A DNA stretch of 64,000 nucleotides from Nocardioides ferulae (GCF_003660455.1 NZ_QZVR01000016.1:1-64000), one strand, 5' to 3'. Positions 6,758 to 16,175 are shown, numbered from the stretch's first letter. Numbers and translations are program-made. Notes: generated by a model from the sequence alone, not told the origin.

Positions 6758-9472
6758 TCAGGCCTTCTTCGCGGCGGCCTTCTTGGTGGTCTTCTTCGCG
6801 GCCGTCTTCTTCGTGGTGCTCTTCTTGGCGGCCTTCTTCGCGGGCGCCTTCTTCGCGCCCTTCTTGGCCGCCTTCTTCGCCGGGCCGCGCTCGCGCCGCT
6901 CGGCGAGCAGCTCGGCGGCCCGCTCGAGGGTGAGCGTCTCGACCGCGTCGTCCTTGCGGAGCGTGGCGTTGTACTCGCCGTCGGTGACGTACTCGCCGAA
7001 GCGGCCCGACTTCACCACGATCGGCTGCCCGGAGACCGGGTCGTTGCCGAGCTCCTTCAGCGGCGGCGCCGCGGCGGCCCGGCCGCGCTGCTTCGGCTGG
7101 GCGTAGATGCGCAGCGCCTCGTCGAGGGTGACCGTGAACAGCTGCTCCTCCGAGGTCAGCGACCGCGAGTCGGTGCCCTTCTTCAGGTAGGGCCCGTAAC
7201 GGCCGTTCTGCGCGGTGATCTCGTCGCCGGTCTCGGGATCGGCGCCGACCACTCGAGGCAGCGAGAGCAGCTTGACGGCGTCGTCGAGCGAGACCGTGTC
7301 GAGCGACATCGACTTGAACAGCGAGCCGGTGCGCGGCTTCGCCGACTTCGGGGCGTCCTCGGGCAGCAGCTCGGTGACGTAGGGGCCGAACCGGCCGTTC
7401 TTCGCCACGATCTCGAGCCCGGTCTCGGGGTGCTTGCCGAGGTGGATCTCCTCGCCGGCCGGGTTCGCGAACAGCTCGGTCGCCTTCTCCAGCGTCAGCT
7501 CGTCGGGCGGCAGGTCGTCGGGCACGTTGGCGCGCTTGCCCGCGGGGGTGCCGTCGTCGCCGGGTCCCTCGAGGTAGGGGCCGTAGCGGCCGACCCGCAG
7601 CACCACGCCGGAGTCCTCGCCACCGACCGGGAACGTCGCCAGCTCGCGGGCGTCGATCTCGCCGAGCTCGTCGACCAGCCGCTTCAGGCCGACCACCTTG
7701 TCGGAGCCCCAGTAGAACTCCGCCAGCTCGGTCACGCGGTCGGCGCGGCCGGCGGCGATCTCGTCGAGGACGTCCTCGAGCACCGCGGTGAACTCGTAGG
7801 AGATCTGCCGCGAGAAGTGCTCCTCGAGCAACCGCACCACCGAGAACGCCAGCCACGCCGGCACCAGCGCGGTGCCCTTCTTGTAGACGTAGCCGCGGTT
7901 GAGGATCGTGCCGATGATCGAGGCGTAGGTCGACGGCCGCCCGATCTCGCGGTCCTCGAGCTCCTTGATCAGGGTCGCCTCGGTGTAGCGCGACGGCGGC
8001 TTGGTCTCGTGGCCGGACGCCGCGACCTTGGCCGCGGTGACCGGGTCGCCCTCGGCCAGCGCGGGCAGCCGGGTCTCGGCGTCGTCCTTGGCCGCGCCCT
8101 CGTCGGTGCCCTCGACGTAGGCCTTGAGGAAGCCGTGGAAGGTGATCACCCGGCCGGACGCGGAGAACACGACGTCCTCGCCGGTGCCGGCGGTGCCACC
8201 GAGGCGGATCGTCACCGACTGGCCGACCGCGTCCTTCATCTGGGAGGCGACCGTGCGCATCCAGATCAGCTCGTAGAGACGGAACTGCTCGCCGGTCAGC
8301 CCGGTCTGCGCGGGCGTGCGGAACGTCTCGCCGGCGGGGCGGATCGCCTCGTGCGCCTCCTGAGCGTTCTTCACCTTCGACGCGTAGGTGCGCGGCGCGT
8401 CGGGGAGGTACTCCGCGCCGTAGAGCTCGCGCACCTGCGCCCGCGCCGCGCCGACGGCGGCGTCGGACAGCGTGGTGGAGTCGGTCCGCATGTAGGTGAT
8501 GAAGCCGTTCTCGTAGAGGCGCTGCGCGACCGACATGGTCACGCTGGCGCTCATGCCGAGCTTGCGGCTGGCCTCCTGCTGCAGCGTCGTCGTGCGGAAC
8601 GGCGCGTAGGGCGAGCGGCGGTAGGGCTTGGACTCCACCGAGCGCACGTCGTACGTCGACTCCTGCAGCGCCGCGGCCAGCCCCTCGGCCCGCTGCCGGT
8701 CCAGGTGCACGACCTTGCCGTCGGCCGAGGCCTTCAGCAGGCCGTCGGGGCCGAAGTCGGAGCCGCGGGCGACCCGCGCGCCGTCGACGGAGTGCAGCTT
8801 CGCGGGGAACATCCGCTGGTCGTGCTTGGAGCCGGCGTCGAAGGTGCCCTCGAGGTCCCAGTAGGAGGCGACCCGGAACTTCATCCGCTCGCGCTCCCGG
8901 TCGACGACCAGGCGGGTCGCGACCGACTGCACCCGGCCGGCGGAGAGGCCGGACATGACCTTCTTCCACAGCACCGGGGAGACCTCGTAGCCGTAGAGGC
9001 GGTCCAGGATGCGGCGGGTCTCCTGCGCCTCGACGAGGTCCATCGCCAGCTCGCGCGGGTTCTCGGCGGCGGCCTGGATGGCGGGCTTGGTGATCTCGTG
9101 GAAGACCATCCGCTTGACCGGGATGTTCTTCGGCTTCAGCTCGTCGAGGAGATGCCAGGCGATCGCCTCGCCCTCGCGGTCCTCATCGGTGGCGAGGTAG
9201 AGCTCGTCGGCGTCCTTGAGCAGCGACTTCAGCTTCGAGATGTGCGCCTTCTTGTCGCGTGGCACGACGTAGTAGGGCTCGAACCCGTTGTCGACGTCGA
9301 CGGCAAGCCGCCCCCACGGCTTGTCCTTGATCTTGGCCGGGGTGTCCGCGGCGCTCTGCGGGAGGTCGCGGATGTGGCCGATGGAGGACTCGACGACGTA
9401 CCCCGAGCCGAGGTACCCGCCGATGGTGCGGGCCTTCGCCGGGGACTCGACGATCACCAACTTGTGTGCCAC
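6758..9472 (-). CDS. topA: DNA topoisomerase I
   Basis: 904 residues. The Toprim domain begins at the start (VAHKLVIVESPAKARTIGGY), the catalytic Tyr is in FITYMRTDSTTLS near residue 326, and the C-terminal part holds repeated topoisomerase-C domains followed by a Lys/Ala-rich tail of about 45 residues. It relaxes negative supercoils. I chose the GTG at 9472 because AGGAAGAG precedes it and the protein then begins with the conserved Toprim strand; an upstream in-frame extension of 31 codons is Pro-rich and unlikely to be translated. Basic C-terminal tails are typical of actinobacterial TopA and raise processivity on DNA. Confidence 0.95.
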   Translation of the reverse strand: MAHKLVIVESPAKARTIGGYLGSGYVVESSIGHIRDLPQSAADTPAKIKDKPWGRLAVDVDNGFEPYYVVPRDKKAHISKLKSLLKDADELYLATDEDREGEAIAWHLLDELKPKNIPVKRMVFHEITKPAIQAAAENPRELAMDLVEAQETRRILDRLYGYEVSPVLWKKVMSGLSAGRVQSVATRLVVDRERERMKFRVASYWDLEGTFDAGSKHDQRMFPAKLHSVDGARVARGSDFGPDGLLKASADGKVVHLDRQRAEGLAAALQESTYDVRSVESKPYRRSPYAPFRTTTLQQEASRKLGMSASVTMSVAQRLYENGFITYMRTDSTTLSDAAVGAARAQVRELYGAEYLPDAPRTYASKVKNAQEAHEAIRPAGETFRTPAQTGLTGEQFRLYELIWMRTVASQMKDAVGQSVTIRLGGTAGTGEDVVFSASGRVITFHGFLKAYVEGTDEGAAKDDAETRLPALAEGDPVTAAKVAASGHETKPPSRYTEATLIKELEDREIGRPSTYASIIGTILNRGYVYKKGTALVPAWLAFSVVRLLEEHFSRQISYEFTAVLEDVLDEIAAGRADRVTELAEFYWGSDKVVGLKRLVDELGEIDARELATFPVGGEDSGVVLRVGRYGPYLEGPGDDGTPAGKRANVPDDLPPDELTLEKATELFANPAGEEIHLGKHPETGLEIVAKNGRFGPYVTELLPEDAPKSAKPRTGSLFKSMSLDTVSLDDAVKLLSLPRVVGADPETGDEITAQNGRYGPYLKKGTDSRSLTSEEQLFTVTLDEALRIYAQPKQRGRAAAAPPLKELGNDPVSGQPIVVKSGRFGEYVTDGEYNATLRKDDAVETLTLERAAELLAERRERGPAKKAAKKGAKKAPAKKAAKKSTTKKTAAKKTTKKAAAKKA
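6760..6890 (-). repeat. Low-complexity Lys/Ala tail-coding repeats
   Basis: The 3' end of topA is a run of imperfect repeats of the codon pattern for AAKK/AKKA/TKK (on the plus strand, recurring cttcttcgcggc-like units). Such tracts can slip during replication and differ in length between strains. Confidence 0.6.
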
Positions 9473-9620
9473 GAGGTGCTCTTCCTTGCTGGGACCACCG
9501 CGCACGGCTGTCGGCGGTGGTGGGCTGCTGGGGTGGGTGGGCCGCTGGGGCTCACGGCCGCTCACGGTAGCGCGTCGGCACAGCCGGCCAGCGCGCTCCC
9601 GCCTGTGAGGACGACCCGGC

Positions 9621-11117
9621 TCAACCGGCGGCGGCCGTGAGGAAGCCCTCGACGACCAGCTCCCGCACCACCGGGAGGTAGGTGTCGCGGGTGGCCGCCG
9701 GGTCCCGGCCGAGGAGCTGGGCCACGGCGTCGAGGATCTGCCCGACGGTCAGCTCACCGTCGCACGCGCCGACGAGCGCCGCCTCGACGGTGTCGACCTG
9801 GCGGGCCCGCCGCAGCCCGCGCTGCTGGCGCAGCACGATCACCTCGGGGTCCTCGGCCCCCACAGGGCCGACCGTCTCCTGGCGCACGTCGGGCCGGGCG
9901 CGCAGGCGCAGGTCGGCGTCGACGGCGAGGCCCACGGCGTCCCCCCACTCCCGCACGGCGGGCGCGACGGGCTGCTCGACCTCGTAGGGCCAGTCGAGGA
10001 AGGTGCAGGCGCCGCTGCCGGCAGCGGAGGCGGGCCGGCGGCGCAGGTTGATCCAGCCGAACCCGATGCCGGCCACCCGCTGCTCCTCCAGCCACGACAG
10101 CCAGGTGTCGTAGCGCACCAGGTAGTCCGACGCGCCGTGCTGGCCGGCGTCCTTGAGCCACAGCTCGACGTACGCCGCGGGGTCGAGCACCTCGCGCTGC
10201 ACCACGAAGGCGTCGCAGTCGGCGGCGATCCAGCGGCCGAGCCGGTCCTCCCAGGGCTGCCCGTCGGCGATCACCCAGTTGGCCAGCACCTGGCACCAGC
10301 CGCCCTCGGTGAGGTGGTCGGGGGCGGCGCGGACGATGTCCTCGACGACCCGGTCGCCGGGCAGGCCCGAGTCGCGGTAGACCAGCCGCTCGCCGTCGCC
10401 GGGGGAGATCACGAACGGCGGATTGGTGACGAGCAGGTCGAACCGCTCCTCGCGCACCGGCTCGAAGAACGACCCGTCCCGAACCTCGACGCCGCGGCCG
10501 AGGTCGTTGAGCTGCAGGTTGAACCGGGTCATCCACAGCGCGCGGGGGTTCACGTCGGTGGCGACCACGCGGTCGCAGTGCCGGGCGAGGTGCAGCGCCT
10601 GCACCCCGCAACCGGTGCCGAGGTCGAGCGCGGTGGCGGCGCGGTCACGGATCGTGAGCTGCGCCAGTGACGTGGACGCCGGGCTGATGCCGAGCACGTG
10701 GTCGGCGCCCACCCGTTGCGGGCCGCCGTCCAGGCCGGGGGTCAGGTCGCTGAGCACCCACAGGTCGTCGTCCCCGTCGCCGTCCCCGACGGCGTACGGG
10801 CGCACGTCGAGGCGGGCGGCGACCTCGCCGACGCTCTGGTCGAGCAGCCCCTCCACGGCCATCCGGTCGACGAGCCCCGGCAGGGCGGCCTCGGCCGCGT
10901 CCAGGGAGACGGCGGTCTGCAGGAGGAACAGCCGGATCAGGGTCTCGACAGGCGACCCTCCGGTCGTGCGGCGCAAGGCGGGGGTGGTCTCGTTGCGGCC
11001 CAGCGCGTCGTGTGCGGAGCCACCCAGCACCTCGGCGACCTGGCGATAGGTGAAGCCGGCAGCGATCAACGCGGCGCGCAGGCGCGTCGGCAGCTCGACA
11101 GTGGGGGTGGGTGTCAC
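9621..11117 (-). CDS. Class I SAM-dependent methyltransferase (HemK/RlmG-like, DUF7059/DUF7782 type)
   Basis: 498 residues. An N-terminal helical/winged domain of ~150 residues is followed by a Rossmann methyltransferase with motif I ALDLGTGCGVQAL, motif IV NPPF (LVTNPPFVISPG) and then a C-terminal extension of ~170 residues. NPPF is the signature of N-methyltransferases that modify amide or amino groups in protein, RNA or DNA, so a translation-related substrate is likely but not shown. The GTG at 11117 is preceded by few purines; it begins with TPTPTVELPTRLRAAL. Its gene stands alone, divergent from the secreted Ig-like protein gene. Confidence 0.8.
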   Translation of the reverse strand: MTPTPTVELPTRLRAALIAAGFTYRQVAEVLGGSAHDALGRNETTPALRRTTGGSPVETLIRLFLLQTAVSLDAAEAALPGLVDRMAVEGLLDQSVGEVAARLDVRPYAVGDGDGDDDLWVLSDLTPGLDGGPQRVGADHVLGISPASTSLAQLTIRDRAATALDLGTGCGVQALHLARHCDRVVATDVNPRALWMTRFNLQLNDLGRGVEVRDGSFFEPVREERFDLLVTNPPFVISPGDGERLVYRDSGLPGDRVVEDIVRAAPDHLTEGGWCQVLANWVIADGQPWEDRLGRWIAADCDAFVVQREVLDPAAYVELWLKDAGQHGASDYLVRYDTWLSWLEEQRVAGIGFGWINLRRRPASAAGSGACTFLDWPYEVEQPVAPAVREWGDAVGLAVDADLRLRARPDVRQETVGPVGAEDPEVIVLRQQRGLRRARQVDTVEAALVGACDGELTVGQILDAVAQLLGRDPAATRDTYLPVVRELVVEGFLTAAAG

Positions 11118-11213
11118 GTTTCGAGCGTAGAGGCCGGCCGCAGCATCGCCGCGCGGGGCGCGCCACGGGCTGTCTGGACCAGTGACGGGCAGTACACCGA
11201 ACCCGGACAAACC

Positions 11214-11234
11214 GGGACTTTCGGCCCTTACATT
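11214..11234 (+). promoter_or_regulatory. DosR/DevR-like box with adjacent -10
   Basis: GGGACTTTCGGCCCT (11214-11228) is a near-palindrome that matches the remembered DosR/DevR dormancy-regulator box. It abuts TACATT (11229-11234), a good -10 hexamer for transcription of the secreted-protein locus. CCCGG/CCGGG at 11202-11216 overlaps it. Confidence 0.45.
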
Positions 11235-11318
11235 CCGCTGGGGAGGAGCCTGCGAGCGCACTGCGGAGCGCAGGAAGACCTCGGGCAGGCCCGAGGGAAG
11301 CCATGGGGAGGTCTATAC

Positions 11319-11479
11319 ATGCACATGGTCCAGCGCGCCCTGAGCGCGGTCGCGGTCGTGCCCAAGCTCAAGCCCGGCAAGCACCGCCTCACCGCGGCGT
11401 TCACCGGCGACACCGCGATCGCCGGGTCCACCTCGAAGCCGGTGACGCTCACGATCGTGAAGAGAGGAAGCGCCGCTGA
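11319..11479 (+). pseudogene. Remnant of a duplicated Ig-like repeat protein gene
   Basis: An ATG at 11319 with GGGGAGG in front opens a short frame. After ~14 residues it matches the extreme C-terminus of the next gene: LKPGKHRLTAAFTGD here and LKPGKHRLKVTYAGS there. The last nine bases (cgccgctga, 11471-11479) are identical to the end of the intact gene, but a nearby indel puts that stop out of frame, so the frame runs on into the intact gene. Thus a start region and the last ~35 codons of a paralogous copy survive, with the middle deleted. Confidence 0.65.
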
Positions 11480-11504
11480 GGCGGCACCCGATGGGGAGGG
11501 AAAC

Positions 11505-12788
11505 ATGAACCACCTGCACACCGCTCGACGACTGACCACCGGCCTGGCCGCCGGGGCCGTGCTCAGCACCGCCCTCGCGGCCGGCACCACCGGCGCCACG
11601 GCGGCCGAACCCGAGCGACCACCGGCTGCCGCGCCGGCCGCGGACGCGCTGTTCCTCGACCAATTGCAGCTGCTGGTCGCCCCCCTGCTCAGCGGTCTCG
11701 GCCAGGTGGGCCAGCTGCTCAGCGTCAGCCAACCGGAGTGGAGCCTGCCCGGGGTCAGCACCGACATCGAGTGGCTGTGCAACGGGTCGCCGATCGCCGG
11801 CACCGAGGGCATGTGGGAGTACGTGCCGACCGAGATGCAGCAGGGCTGCGCGGTAGCGGCCAGGGTCACCGGCACCCTGCTCGGTCTGCTGCCGCTGGAG
11901 TACATCACCAACGCGCTGCCGATCCCGTTCATCGGCCAGGAGGACCAGACCCCCCAGGCCACGGCCCAGCCCACCGTGACGGGCACCGCCAAGGTCGGCC
12001 AGCAGCTCACCGGCAGCGACCCGACGTGGGACGCCGACGGCGTCGAGAACGCCTACCAGTGGCTCCGCAACGGCGCCCCGATCACGGGCGCCACCACGAA
12101 GACCTACCTGCTCACCGTCGAGGACGCCGGCAAGCAGGTCGCGTTCAAGGTCACCGGCAAGAAGGGGTCGGCGACGGGCATCGCGACCAGCTCACCGGTC
12201 TCGGTCGAGCCGGGTGACGCCCCCACCGCGACCACCCCGGTGCGCACCACGGGCAAGGGCAGGGTCGGCAGCCTGCTCGAGGCCCTCGACCCCGCATGGT
12301 CGGGCAGCGGCACGATCACCACGTCGTTCCAGTGGCTGCGCGACGGCCTGGCGATCCCGGGTGCCACCGGACGCTCCTACCGGGTGGCGGCCCAGGACGT
12401 CGGCAGCGACCTGGCCGTGCGGGCGACGGGCACACGGACCGGCTACGCACCGGGCACCAGCACGAGCGCGCCGGTCACGGTGCAGCAGTCGCCCACGACC
12501 ACCCGCGCCGTCCTCGCCCGCAAGGTCGTGGCCCGGGGGCAGCGGGCGGTGCTGAAGGTGATCGTGAGCCCGCGCGGCGGCGGCGCTGCCCCCACGGGCA
12601 AGGTGACTGTGCTCGAGGGCGGCAAGAAGCTCAAGGCGATGACGATGAAGGCATCGCACGAGGGCCGCGCCTCGGTGACCCTGCCGCGGTTGAAGCCGGG
12701 CAAGCACCGGCTCAAGGTGACCTACGCGGGGTCGACCACGCTGCGCGGCTCGAAGGCGAAGGCCGTGGTGCTCACCGTGCGCCGCTGA
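11505..12788 (+). CDS. Secreted Ig-like/beta-sandwich repeat protein
   Basis: 427 residues from an ATG at 11505 with GGGGAGGG upstream. A Sec signal peptide (RRLTTGLAAGAVLSTALAAG, cleavage near ATAAEP) is followed by repeated ~85-residue modules that each hold a W-x-x-(N/D/G)-G-x-x-I-x-G-x-T core (YQWLRNGAPITGATT, FQWLRDGLAIPGATG, and a diverged first copy with EWLCNGSPIAGTEG), and a final Ig-like domain (Big-type) ending LTVRR. It is probably a surface or extracellular protein with a structural or adhesive role; no catalytic motif is seen. An upstream in-frame region is a broken copy of the same gene. Confidence 0.75.
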   Translation: MNHLHTARRLTTGLAAGAVLSTALAAGTTGATAAEPERPPAAAPAADALFLDQLQLLVAPLLSGLGQVGQLLSVSQPEWSLPGVSTDIEWLCNGSPIAGTEGMWEYVPTEMQQGCAVAARVTGTLLGLLPLEYITNALPIPFIGQEDQTPQATAQPTVTGTAKVGQQLTGSDPTWDADGVENAYQWLRNGAPITGATTKTYLLTVEDAGKQVAFKVTGKKGSATGIATSSPVSVEPGDAPTATTPVRTTGKGRVGSLLEALDPAWSGSGTITTSFQWLRDGLAIPGATGRSYRVAAQDVGSDLAVRATGTRTGYAPGTSTSAPVTVQQSPTTTRAVLARKVVARGQRAVLKVIVSPRGGGAAPTGKVTVLEGGKKLKAMTMKASHEGRASVTLPRLKPGKHRLKVTYAGSTTLRGSKAKAVVLTVRR

Positions 12789-12807
12789 CCCGGTCCCGAG
12801 AGAACAA

Positions 12808-12840
12808 GACGGCCCGCCCGGTTCGACCGGGCGGGCCGTC
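12808..12840. terminator. Bidirectional terminator
   Basis: A perfect 15-bp inverted repeat (GACGGCCCGCCCGGT / ACCGGGCGGGCCGTC) with a 3-nt TCG loop lies between the convergent secreted-protein and hppA genes. It can stop transcription from both sides. Confidence 0.85.
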
Positions 12841-12857
12841 GTGCGCGTGCTGCTCGG

Positions 12858-15254
12858 TCAGGGCGTGTGCTGCGCGCCCCGCTCGTCGACCGGCCCGTCG
12901 CTCGGCGTGTGGAACGGCGTCGGGTCGGACGCCGGCGGCACGGGCGGCGGCGAGGCCGGGTCGCCCGGCTCGTCGTGGAGCACGTGCTCGCGCCGCTTGG
13001 AGATGATCACCGCGATCACGATGCCGGCGAACGCCAGCAGCGCGATCAGGATCGACACCGGCCGGTTGCTGTCCTCGCCGACGGTGAGGCTGACCACGGC
13101 TCCGACGATCAGCAGCGAGACCAGGTTCATCACCTTGAGCAGCGGGTTGATGGCCGGGCCGGCGGTGTCCTTGAACGGGTCGCCGACGGTGTCACCGATG
13201 ACCGTGGCGGCGTGCGCCTCGGAGCCCTTGCCGCCGTGGTTGCCGTCCTCGACCAGCTTCTTGGCGTTGTCCCAGGCGCCACCGGAGTTGGCGAGGAAGA
13301 CCGCCATCAGCGTGCCGGCGCCGATGGCACCGGCCAGGAAGCCGGCGAGCGGACCGACCCCGAGGCCGAAGCCGACCGCGATCGGGGAGAGGATCGCCAG
13401 GATGCCCGGCGTGGAGAGCTCGCGCAGAGAGTCGCGGGTGACGATGTCGACGACCTTGCCGTACTCCGGACGGCCGGTGCCGTCCATGATGCCGGGGATC
13501 TCCCGGAACTGCCGGCGGACCTCGTAGACGACGGCACCGGCGGCGCGGCCGACCGCGTTGATCGCCAGCCCCGAGAAGAGGAACACGACCGCGACGCCGA
13601 TGAGCAGCCCGACCAGGACGTCGGGGCTGAACACGAAGAAGCTGATGGTCTCGTCGCGGCCGGGCCGCGCCTCGGTGATCTCGTCCAGCGCGGTGCCGAT
13701 GTAGGAGCCGAACAGCGCGCTCGCGGCCAGCACCGCGGTGGCGATCGCAATGCCCTTGGTGACCGCCTTGGTGGTGTTGCCGACCGCGTCGAGCTCGGTG
13801 AGGATCTGCGCGCCCTCGGGGCTGATGTCGCCGGACATCTCGGCGATGCCCTGGGCGTTGTCGGAGACCGGGCCGAAGGTGTCCATCGCGACGATCACGC
13901 CGACGGTGGTCAGCAGTCCGCAGCCGGCCAGGGCCACGGCGAACAGGGCGATCGACAGCGAGCCGCCGCCGAGCAGGAACGCGCCGAAGACCGCCGCGCC
14001 GATCACCAGGGTGGTGTAGACCGCGGACTCGAAGCCGACCGAGAGACCGGAGAGGATCACGGTCGCGGCACCGGTGAGCGAGGTGCGCCCCACCCCCTTG
14101 ACCGGCTCGTGCTCGGTGCCGGTGTAGTAGCCGGTGAGCGCCAGGATGGCCGCGGCCAGCACGATGCCGATGATCACCGCGACCGCGGCGATCAGCGCCG
14201 GGTTGCCGTCGGGGGCGGAGTAGCCGAACGCGCTGTCGAGAGCGCTCCGGCCGGCACCCTCGAGCTCGTCGAAGCTGGTCGGCAGGTAGACGAAGGAGAG
14301 GATCGTGGTGGCGACCGCCCCGACGCCGGCGGAGATGTAGAACGCTCGGTTGATGGTCTTCAGGCCGTTCTCGCCGGGCCGGGGCCGGGTGAGGTAGACA
14401 CCGGCGACCGCCGTGAGCGCGCCGATGGCCGGGACGAGCAGCGGGAAGACCAGGCCGGCCTCGCCGAAGGCCTGGGAGCCGAGGATCAGCGCGGCGACCA
14501 GCGTCACGGCGTAGGACTCGAAGAGGTCGGCGGCCATGCCGGCACAGTCACCGACGTTGTCACCGACGTTGTCGGCGATGGTGGCGGCGTTGCGGGGGTC
14601 GTCCTCGGGGATGCCCTGCTCGACCTTGCCGACCAGGTCGGCACCGACGTCGGCAGCCTTGGTGAAGATGCCGCCGCCGACCCTCATGAACATCGCCAGC
14701 AGCGCCGCGCCGAAGCCGAAGCCCTCGAGCACGACGGGCGCGTCGCCCTGGAAGAACAGCACCACCATCGACGCGCCGAGCAGGCCCAGACCCACGGTCG
14801 CCATGCCCACGAACGCACCGGTGCGGAAGGCGACGTTCATCGCCGGGTCGCGACCGGTGGAGGTCGCCGCCGCGGCCACCCGCAGATTGGCACGGACCGC
14901 CAGCCACATGCCGAGGTAGCCGATGGAGGCCGAGAAGCCGGCACCCACCAGGAAGAACACCGAACGGAAGATGCGCAGCAGGGCGTCGTCGGCCGGGAGC
15001 GCCAGCAGCGCGAAGAACGCGATCGCGGCGAAGACTCCCAGCGTCCGGAACTGCCGGGTCAGGTAGGCGTTCGCCCCCTCCTGCACCGCATGCGCGATGT
15101 TCTTCATGTTCTCGGTGCCCTCATCGGCCGCGAGGACCTCTTGGCGGAACATCACTGCCATCGCGAGCGCGCCGAGGCTGATCAGCGCGACGACGAGGAC
15201 GAGGACGATGTCACCACCCGAGAGATCCACGACCGCGGGATGGATCCCGGTCAT
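12858..15254 (-). CDS. hppA: Membrane-bound H+-translocating pyrophosphatase, K+-independent type
   Basis: 798 residues with about 16 membrane helices. The catalytic loop carries DVGADLVGKVEQGIPEDD followed by NVGDNVGDCAGMAADLFE, both diagnostic of the family. The sequence GNTTKA has Lys at the position that separates K+-independent (Lys) from K+-dependent (Ala) enzymes. It hydrolyses cytoplasmic PPi and pumps protons out, recovering energy from biosynthesis. TAGAAT on the minus strand (15306-15311) is a possible -10, and AGGAGG lies before the ATG. C-terminal residues are Pro-rich and dispensable-looking. Confidence 0.95.
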   Translation of the reverse strand: MTGIHPAVVDLSGGDIVLVLVVALISLGALAMAVMFRQEVLAADEGTENMKNIAHAVQEGANAYLTRQFRTLGVFAAIAFFALLALPADDALLRIFRSVFFLVGAGFSASIGYLGMWLAVRANLRVAAAATSTGRDPAMNVAFRTGAFVGMATVGLGLLGASMVVLFFQGDAPVVLEGFGFGAALLAMFMRVGGGIFTKAADVGADLVGKVEQGIPEDDPRNAATIADNVGDNVGDCAGMAADLFESYAVTLVAALILGSQAFGEAGLVFPLLVPAIGALTAVAGVYLTRPRPGENGLKTINRAFYISAGVGAVATTILSFVYLPTSFDELEGAGRSALDSAFGYSAPDGNPALIAAVAVIIGIVLAAAILALTGYYTGTEHEPVKGVGRTSLTGAATVILSGLSVGFESAVYTTLVIGAAVFGAFLLGGGSLSIALFAVALAGCGLLTTVGVIVAMDTFGPVSDNAQGIAEMSGDISPEGAQILTELDAVGNTTKAVTKGIAIATAVLAASALFGSYIGTALDEITEARPGRDETISFFVFSPDVLVGLLIGVAVVFLFSGLAINAVGRAAGAVVYEVRRQFREIPGIMDGTGRPEYGKVVDIVTRDSLRELSTPGILAILSPIAVGFGLGVGPLAGFLAGAIGAGTLMAVFLANSGGAWDNAKKLVEDGNHGGKGSEAHAATVIGDTVGDPFKDTAGPAINPLLKVMNLVSLLIVGAVVSLTVGEDSNRPVSILIALLAFAGIVIAVIISKRREHVLHDEPGDPASPPPVPPASDPTPFHTPSDGPVDERGAQHTP

Positions 15255-15454
15255 GTACTGCCTCCTGCCGAATCGACATTGTGATTCCGGACACGTTCGG
15301 CCCGGATTCTACGCACGCTTCGGGGGCCGGACGCGTGCTCGTGGTACCACACGGCGCGGCGTCAGCAGAAGGGAACCGACCGGATCGGGACCCCGGACCC
15401 CGGAACCGGTGACCGGCCGGGACGAAAGCCCCTTGGCCCGGCCGGCCGGTGGCG

Positions 15455-15817
15455 CTAGGAGGCTCGGCGGATCCGGGCGAACCGGCCGCCTCGCCGACTC
15501 GTCGTCGTCGACGGGGTCGGGGTCGGGGCTCCCGCAGCGACCAGTCGCGCCACGACGGCGGCGGCTCCTGCCTGGTGTGCGGCCTGCACCGGGGTCAACG
15601 CCTCGAGCGGCGAGACCAGCAGCGGGTCGGCGCCGTGGTCCAGCAGCGCCTCGGCGGCACCGGCCTGCCCGGCCAGGAGGCAGGCGACCAGCGCCGTCGA
15701 CTGGAACTCCGGGTGCACGTGGTCGGGATCGACGCCGTGCTCGAGGTGGTGCCGGACCAGCGGCACGTCACCGGCGCAGGCCGCCAGGAACATGTCCTTC
15801 CAGTCGCCGGCGGCCAT
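15455..15817 (-). CDS. Ankyrin-repeat protein
   Basis: 120 residues with about three ankyrin units: KDMFLAACAGDVPLVRHHLE, STALVACLLAGQAGAAEALLDHGAD, TPVQAAHQAGAAAVVARLVAAGA. The tail is Ser/Thr/Arg-rich. Ankyrin repeats bind other proteins. It lies 19 nt downstream of bldG on the same strand, so the two may be co-transcribed and the protein might act in the BldG pathway, which is inference only. Confidence 0.8.
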   Translation of the reverse strand: MAAGDWKDMFLAACAGDVPLVRHHLEHGVDPDHVHPEFQSTALVACLLAGQAGAAEALLDHGADPLLVSPLEALTPVQAAHQAGAAAVVARLVAAGAPTPTPSTTTSRRGGRFARIRRAS

Positions 15818-15836
15818 CGTGAGCTCCTCGCCGGCG

Positions 15837-16175
15837 TCAGCTGTGGGCGAGCGCCGCCTCGGCGGAGTCGTGGATCACGAACACCTTCGCCAGGCCGGTG
15901 ATGCGGAAGATCTTGAGCAGTCGGTCCTGGGTGCACACCAGGTGCAGCGAGCCGTCGTGGGCCCGCACCTTCTTCAGCCCACCGACCAGGACGCCCAGCC
16001 CGGTGGAGTCGAGGAACTCGACGTTCTCCATGTCGATGACGAGGTGGTAGACGCCGTCGGCCACCAGCTCGGTGATCTTGTCGCGCAACTTGGGCGCGGT
16101 GTAGACGTCGATCTCGCCGCCGACGGCAACGATGGTCGTCCCATCGACGTCGCGCGTCGCAAGAGTCAGGTCCAC
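15837..16175 (-). CDS. bldG: Anti-anti-sigma factor, STAS domain (BldG)
   Basis: 112 residues covering a whole STAS domain: [17 protein letters not shown], the phosphorylated-Ser loop [17 protein letters not shown] and [13 protein letters not shown]. This is almost the Streptomyces BldG sequence and length, and the neighbouring topA and helicase genes match the Streptomyces bldG locus. BldG binds anti-sigma factors and releases the sigma factor when unphosphorylated; it controls development and stress response in Streptomyces. The GTG at 16175 is preceded by GGGGAG; a longer upstream frame is unlikely. No anti-sigma kinase lies next to it, unlike the Streptomyces orf3 arrangement. Confidence 0.9.
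   Translation of the reverse strand: MDLTLATRDVDGTTIVAVGGEIDVYTAPKLRDKITELVADGVYHLVIDMENVEFLDSTGLGVLVGGLKKVRAHDGSLHLVCTQDRLLKIFRITGLAKVFVIHDSAEAALAHS

Noticed and set aside
6047..9640. Open frame of 1197 codons on the plus strand opposite topA and tmk
   Set aside because: It is a mirror of the codon pattern of topA/tmk and has no domain or ribosome site.
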